Shown piece after piece: positions 59,739-64,000 of a DNA stretch of 64,000 bases. Origin of the DNA: JABDMH01 sp050298535. Its GTDB lineage: Bacteria; Bacteroidota; Bacteroidia; Chitinophagales; Saprospiraceae. The DNA lies in contig JBNKUI010000087.1 in NCBI GenBank assembly GCA_050298535.1, forward strand, positions 186,001-250,000, in the 5' to 3' direction. The notes below the pieces were generated by a model. The model saw only the letters and a program-made list of their open reading frames with translations, searched no databases and was not told the origin of the DNA. Position 1 is the stretch's first letter, and each line of letters begins with the position of its first letter. The position numbers and the translations under genes are program-made.

Positions 59739-60248
59739 TTATTTGAGTGCCCTTAATATATCATCGGTTTTATCATACCGTTCGTTGCTGAAGATGATGC
59801 CGGAACTTCCGCCCTTGTCGAGGATTATATCGTATCCGCGATCGTTTGCATACGCTTGAATAGCCCCATAAACTTTCTCCTGAATCGGAGCGACCAACGC
59901 CTGACGTTTTTGAAACAATTCACCCTCTGGACCGAATTTTTCCTTTTGAAGGGCGCGAATATCGCGTTCTTTTTGCATTATTTCCTCTTCTTTTTGTTGC
60001 TTCATTTCGTCGCTGAGTAGTACGAGCTCTGCTTGATACTTGTTATACATGCTTCGGACCTTGTCTTGCTCCACAGCAATTTCCTGATTCCAGGTTTCTG
60101 CTACCTGATCCAACTCTTCCTGCGCTTTCTTATAAGTGTCAAGGTTGTCGAGAATATAGGCCACATCGATCACAGCAATCTTTTGAGCAAGCGTTGCTGT
60201 TGAGAGGAGCATACCCAGGGCAAATGTAAGCAGCAATGATTTTTTCAT
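59739..60248 (-). CDS. OmpH/Skp-family periplasmic chaperone (paralogue 1)
   Basis: Also exactly 169 residues. Signal peptide LTFALGMLLSTATLAQ, then KIAVIDVAYILDNLDTYKKAQEEL, an acidic coiled coil and ANDRGYDIILDKGGSSGIIF. It is the most divergent of the three but keeps the same length and architecture. First gene of the operon, with a full TTG-N19-TAATTTTG promoter upstream. In many Bacteroidota, two or more ompH genes follow bamA; no bamA gene is adjacent here. Confidence 0.93.
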   Translation of the reverse strand: MKKSLLLTFALGMLLSTATLAQKIAVIDVAYILDNLDTYKKAQEELDQVAETWNQEIAVEQDKVRSMYNKYQAELVLLSDEMKQQKEEEIMQKERDIRALQKEKFGPEGELFQKRQALVAPIQEKVYGAIQAYANDRGYDIILDKGGSSGIIFSNERYDKTDDILRALK

Positions 60249-60292
60249 ACTTTGTTTATTTTCAATCTGTTAACTAAAAAACCAGCCGGGGC

Positions 60293-60322
60293 CAAAATTA
60301 CAATTTTATGAACACCTTTCAA
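60293..60322 (-). promoter_or_regulatory. Promoter of the ompH operon
   Basis: Minus strand: TTG at 60322-60320, a 19-base spacer, then TAATTTTG at 60300-60293. Both elements match the Bacteroidota consensus exactly with ideal spacing. Start of transcription is expected near 60286, about 38 bases before the start codon. Confidence 0.65.
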
Positions 60323-60485
60323 TTGGTAGACTTGAGGAAAGCTTAATGAGTTACAAGGATAAAAGGTGGATTGGGAGACCTTGTAGTCATTATACATACA
60401 CTATCAATACTTTATGAATGAAAAAAGAGTTTATTCGAGGGTTTCTTTAACTTGGGTTTAACGTAAGATCTAATGAAATTAACGG

Positions 60486-61829
60486 TCAGGTTTGCGGTGA
60501 ATCCGGAGCTCTGCGTATCCACACATCGCGCTGTGGAAAGGGTATCTGTATGTTGTTTTCACGCAATAGTTCATTGATTTGAAACCTCAAATCACTCTTT
60601 ACATTCTCTATCATCATCAATTGATAGGACCAGAAGCACAAGTCAAATAGGAGGGCAGAATCACCAAAATCTGTAAATCGGACAAAGGGCTTTGGTTTGC
60701 CAAGCACTGCCCGGTGTTCCCTGGCAGCTTGCAACAAGAGATCTCTTACAACTTCAGGATCGGAGCCATAGGCAACACCTACCGAAACGGTAAAACGTAC
60801 CTTTTTATCATTGTGTGTCCAGTTGCTGACCGATCCTGAGACAAGATGTGAGTTGGGAAGTATCATCGTCGTGTCATCTTGACCTTGTAATTGAGAAGTG
60901 CGGATGCCAATTCGCTTTATCTTACCCACCTTTCCATTTACATTCACCACATCATGAACTTCGACTGTCCTATCTGAAAGAAGGATGATCCCAGAGAGGA
61001 GGTCTTTAAAAATATCTTGCATTCCTAACCCAATTCCAACCAGAAGTGCGGCCAGACCCCCCCAAACTACAGTGAGATCTATACCCAGATTGTCTACCAT
61101 GACAAAGAGAGCGACTACGTAGATAAAGTAGGTCACTAACTGATTAATGGCGAAGCGCTTACCTGTATCCACGTCATTCTTACTGTAATAGGAAAACAGG
61201 AGCAGTTGTGTCACGACCCATGAAATGAACTTAGCTAGCAGAAAGATTAGTACCGCAACAAAAATACTGGATACACGAAAGTTGAAAGGGTTTTCATTGA
61301 TGGGGATCGTCAGCAGTGTGCGATTAATGTCAAAGGTGCCCACCAGTACAATGATTGCCAGGGTATATACGATGTATTTGACGGTCTTACTTATCGATTC
61401 ATCATAATGTGATGCATCTGGTCCCGAAGCAACCATTTCATTATGTGAGTCCTGATACTTTTTAAGCAGCAATTGAGAGGTCACAAAATCCACGATATGA
61501 GCAAGTTGGATAATGATGACACCCACCATGATAGATGACAGACGAAATACAAATGTCGCCGTTTGATATAGGATCCGATCCAGATCAAAGGATTGCAAGA
61601 AGGCAATGACAATAAGCGGATAAATTAGCCTCCTGACGATCAGATATAAACTCTTCTGCCAGGAGTCATCACCGGCATTTTTCTTAAAATACCTTGGCAG
61701 GATCAATCGAATAACAAGCTGATAGGCAACAATGATAAGTACACAAGAAAGAATAAATACCACCACAGATCGCAAAGTAACATCGATCCCCAGAGCAGTA
61801 AATAAGACTTGGTCTAGTACTTCAAGCAT
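60486..61829 (-). CDS. MscS-family mechanosensitive channel
   Basis: 447 residues. About six N-terminal membrane segments, then the pore-lining helix and MscS beta domain: GLAALLVGIGLGMQDIFKDL (about residues 252-271) followed by IILLSDRTVEVHDVVNVNG and a C-terminal alpha/beta domain ending FPQRDVWIRR. It should open under membrane tension to release solutes. It stands alone: 237 bases from the ompH genes, 45 bases from rsmG. Confidence 0.9.
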   Translation of the reverse strand: MLEVLDQVLFTALGIDVTLRSVVVFILSCVLIIVAYQLVIRLILPRYFKKNAGDDSWQKSLYLIVRRLIYPLIVIAFLQSFDLDRILYQTATFVFRLSSIMVGVIIIQLAHIVDFVTSQLLLKKYQDSHNEMVASGPDASHYDESISKTVKYIVYTLAIIVLVGTFDINRTLLTIPINENPFNFRVSSIFVAVLIFLLAKFISWVVTQLLLFSYYSKNDVDTGKRFAINQLVTYFIYVVALFVMVDNLGIDLTVVWGGLAALLVGIGLGMQDIFKDLLSGIILLSDRTVEVHDVVNVNGKVGKIKRIGIRTSQLQGQDDTTMILPNSHLVSGSVSNWTHNDKKVRFTVSVGVAYGSDPEVVRDLLLQAAREHRAVLGKPKPFVRFTDFGDSALLFDLCFWSYQLMMIENVKSDLRFQINELLRENNIQIPFPQRDVWIRRAPDSPQT

Positions 61830-61874
61830 ACCTCGTAAGCATAAAGAAGCTTAAAATACTCAGTATTTCAGACA

Positions 61875-62513
61875 TTAGTGCAGAATGGCTCTGCTGTCAA
61901 TAAATACAATTTTCTTATCATCAAAAAAAGCCTCTTGAAACCATTCCCTAATCGGAACTATCTCAACATACCTTTTGGGCAAACCCTTAAGTTCATCGCG
62001 GAGATCACCTCCTTTCAAAAGTATCCAACCGGCAGGTTCTTCCCGTGATATTAAATGTCGACTCCAATCAATCAGTTTTTGGGTTAGGCCTACTGCTCTT
62101 GATACAATGTATTGATATTCTCCCTTGTGGTACTCTGCGCGTGTTTGCAAGGCGGTGACATTAGAGAGTCCCAAATTGTCAATTACTTCTTGTACTACAC
62201 TGATTTTTTTCCGAGTACCATCTATCAAGGTGAAAGTAGAAGATTCATTAACGATTGCTAATGGAATACCCGGAAATCCACCACCTGTACCCAGGTCCAG
62301 GACAGTGGTCCCCGGTTGAAAGTCCATCAATTTTTGGATCGCCAGACTATGCAACACATGACGTTCGAAAAGATGGTCTATATCCTTCCTTGAAATTACA
62401 TTTATCTTGCTATTTAAGTCGCGGTATAGTGGCTCCATTGCTGACAAGAGGTCCATTGTTTCTTCTGGAAGAGAAGAAAAGTACTTCTTAAGAATCTGTG
62501 AGCCATTTACCAT
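61875..62513 (-). CDS. rsmG: 16S rRNA (G527-N7)-methyltransferase RsmG
   Basis: 212 residues. SAM-binding motif VLDLGTGGGFPGIPLAI (about residues 70-86) and LIDGTRKKISVV; the N-terminal helical element with NVISRKDIDHLFERHVLHSL is the family hallmark. It methylates G527 of 16S rRNA, and loss gives low-level streptomycin resistance in other bacteria. Its start overlaps the glycosyltransferase gene by 7 bases, suggesting cotranscription. Confidence 0.95.
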   Translation of the reverse strand: MVNGSQILKKYFSSLPEETMDLLSAMEPLYRDLNSKINVISRKDIDHLFERHVLHSLAIQKLMDFQPGTTVLDLGTGGGFPGIPLAIVNESSTFTLIDGTRKKISVVQEVIDNLGLSNVTALQTRAEYHKGEYQYIVSRAVGLTQKLIDWSRHLISREEPAGWILLKGGDLRDELKGLPKRYVEIVPIREWFQEAFFDDKKIVFIDSRAILH

Positions 62514-63586
62514 CGAGAAGTGGGTTTTAATACAAGAAATAATGCAATAAAGGGATAATAGAATATATAAAGACTATCCAGAATCAAAGCTATTGAGAAA
62601 AACTTAGGGGGAAGGCTCGAGTTAGATCTTCGAAACCTTTGGATCATCAGGAAACCACGACATATCCAGAGAGTGATTATCAACAACAGTGCATGTCCAG
62701 CAAAAAGCAGATAGAAAAAGGAAGCATAGAATAACCAATGACTGGCAGCAAAAACAGATAAGCGCACTTGAGTGAAAAGATTGTATCGCCAGGAAGGGGA
62801 TGTATGTCTTCGTTTCTGATGAAGAAATGCTTGAAGTGAAGGAGGAGGCTCTGATATCATCTTTGCTCGCGCATGCGTTTGTACGATGATGGACACATTC
62901 CGTAGAGAGGATATCAGTAGGTCGTCATCACCACCTATGATACCATCTTGGGAGCGGTCTTCATACAAATGCTTCCGGTAGGCCATGTTTCTGCCCACTC
63001 CCATGTAGGAATAGCCACGTAATGTTGCTGATGCGTAAAGAAGAAAGACCAAAATATTGTCAAAATATGCAAAGCGGGAAATTAGTTTGTCGCGGAAGAT
63101 CAAAGGAGCCGCCCCGAGGACTACATCAGCATCATGGTTGAAAGGTTCCACCATATAAGCTAACCAATACCTCGAGCTGGGCAGACAATCGGCATCAGTC
63201 AGCAGGATGTGCTCATATTGGGCTGCTGCAATACCACAAGTAAGAGCGTATTTTTTACCGGGCACATCTTTATCAGGATGGCACACACGCACCTGCCTAT
63301 GCTCAGTTTTAAAATGTTCTAGTATCCGGGAGGTTTCATCAATAGACCAGTCATCAACAACTATGATTTCAAAAGGACTATATTTTTGAGAGAGAATTGA
63401 AGGCAGGAGTCTTTCCAGGTTTTCTGCTTCATTCTTTGCACAAATCACGAGAGAAATACCTGGCCCTGAGCAAGCCGGAAGGGTATCGGAACCATCAGAT
63501 TTTACACCGCTAAACTCGAACACCCAAAAGTATAGCTGGACAAGAAAGCTACATATGAAAATGCCGAAGGCAAGCGTGTAAATCAA
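62507..63586 (-). CDS. Family 2 glycosyltransferase, membrane bound
   Basis: 359 residues. N-terminal membrane segment, GT-A domain with SLVICAKNEAENL, VVDDWSIDE and the metal-binding LLTDADCLP; a later QKRRHTSPSW element corresponds to the (Q/R)XXRW region of processive GT2 enzymes. Three C-terminal membrane segments (about residues 270-355). It probably builds a surface glycan or glycolipid; the acceptor is unknown. Overlaps rsmG by 7 bases. Confidence 0.88.
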   Translation of the reverse strand: MIYTLAFGIFICSFLVQLYFWVFEFSGVKSDGSDTLPACSGPGISLVICAKNEAENLERLLPSILSQKYSPFEIIVVDDWSIDETSRILEHFKTEHRQVRVCHPDKDVPGKKYALTCGIAAAQYEHILLTDADCLPSSRYWLAYMVEPFNHDADVVLGAAPLIFRDKLISRFAYFDNILVFLLYASATLRGYSYMGVGRNMAYRKHLYEDRSQDGIIGGDDDLLISSLRNVSIIVQTHARAKMISEPPPSLQAFLHQKRRHTSPSWRYNLFTQVRLSVFAASHWLFYASFFYLLFAGHALLLIITLWICRGFLMIQRFRRSNSSLPPKFFSIALILDSLYIFYYPFIALFLVLKPTSRW

Positions 63587-63616
63587 TATTAATCAGGATC
63601 TCTGTATGCTTGCAAA

Positions 63617-64000
63617 TTAAGCATTTGCTGTGGAGCTCCCTATTATGGACATTGGATCTACCCCAAAGTATTCACTTATTTTTTCGTATGACTCATCAAG
63701 GTGCATTTTATAGCGTACGGGGAAAGCAAAGAAATAGGTTGTAGCCACGGCCTCCCATTGGATATACGCTTCCGGAAGACCGATGTAATCAACGATTTGT
63801 TCATTTTCAAATCCACTGATTTCGGGTAGAACTTCCAGGTCCAGTTTGAACTCGGGCGGATGAGACATAAATATTATTTTAACCCATTCATACATTGCCG
63901 TATTAAAAAAGTCCTGAGGAAACCGATGTGCTTTCATGAAATGATCAGCGCAGAAAAGTAATACCTTATCCTGAACATACAATTCGCTGGAATGCAAATA
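63617..64000 (-). CDS. Unknown protein, 5' end possibly beyond the window
   Basis: The frame is open to the last base of the window, so the start may lie outside; the only in-window start near the edge is TTG at 63997. At least 126 residues, no signal peptide or membrane segment, rich in aromatic residues, with FCADHFMKAHRFPQDF and YFGVDPMSIIGSS. I do not recognise a family. It lies 30 bases upstream of the glycosyltransferase gene on the same strand. Confidence 0.6.
   Translation of the reverse strand, partial: YLHSSELYVQDKVLLFCADHFMKAHRFPQDFFNTAMYEWVKIIFMSHPPEFKLDLEVLPEISGFENEQIVDYIGLPEAYIQWEAVATTYFFAFPVRYKMHLDESYEKISEYFGVDPMSIIGSSTANA

Overview
The window looks like a contiguous piece of a Bacteroidota chromosome. 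The reasons are the conserved run mutY-ssb-gldE-gldD (gliding/type IX secretion genes), promoters of the Bacteroidota type (TTG, about 19-20 bases, TAnnTTTG), a DksA-like protein without zinc cysteines, DUF4175, DUF4294 and DUF4956 proteins, tandem OmpH/Skp genes, and a mevalonate-pathway decarboxylase. The lineage below phylum cannot be fixed from the sequence alone; a free-living aerobic glider (heme A synthase, gld genes) fits. I see no rRNA, tRNA, insertion sequence, prophage or CRISPR array. Almost all genes are housekeeping or envelope genes, tightly packed, with many 1-8 base overlaps.

Layout. 1-8.9 kb: the end of a C-terminal processing protease, tsaB, two single-gene ArsR-type regulators with their own promoters and terminators, lspA with a DksA-like gene, pdxA, rsmA-yqeY, a TrpF-like protein, an alkyltransferase-like protein, a small unknown protein and recA. 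8.9-13.3 kb: mutY-ssb-gldE-gldD (minus) and comF. 13.3-23.4 kb: an aminotransferase/PhhB/M42 peptidase operon, a polysaccharide flippase, a very large beta-propeller plus outer-membrane-barrel protein, a metallo-beta-lactamase-fold hydrolase, RNase HII and an OmpA-like protein. 23.5-31.9 kb: an ALDH7-type dehydrogenase, an alkaline phosphatase/sodium symporter/GH13 operon, a CotH-like exported protein, MazG-like and Dtd proteins, and an SRAP (HMCES/YedK)-like protein that has lost its catalytic residues.

31.9-32.4 kb is the only long non-coding stretch. It is strongly AT-rich and carries a cluster of DnaA-box sequences (two perfect, two with one mismatch, several weaker) plus a small tandem repeat. 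It is my best candidate for a chromosomal replication origin. The last box contains the GTG start codon of heme A synthase.

32.4-43.5 kb: heme A synthase, an alpha/beta hydrolase, the threonine operon thrA-thrB-thrC (minus), and a DUF4175 / anti-sigma-like ATPase / ybeY operon; the DUF4175 protein has a 15-base tandem repeat encoding GEQQD units. 43.7-50.2 kb: a four-gene operon (polytopic GT-C-like protein, DUF4956, CotH kinase with beta-helix, VTC domain), the most system-like uncharacterised module here. 50.2-56.1 kb: an M1 aminopeptidase lipoprotein, dapD, a PAP2-like protein and an OmpA/PD40 protein. 56.3-58.5 kb: DUF4294, mvaD (preceded by a perfect 11-bp inverted repeat) and a rhodanese. 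58.6-64 kb: three tandem OmpH/Skp genes, a MscS channel, rsmG, a glycosyltransferase and an edge-truncated unknown gene.

Shared themes are amino acid synthesis (thr operon, dapD), genome maintenance (recA, mutY, ssb, rnhB, ATL, SRAP-like) and envelope biogenesis (lspA, OmpH, OmpA, BamA-like barrel, gldD/E, flippase, CotH module).
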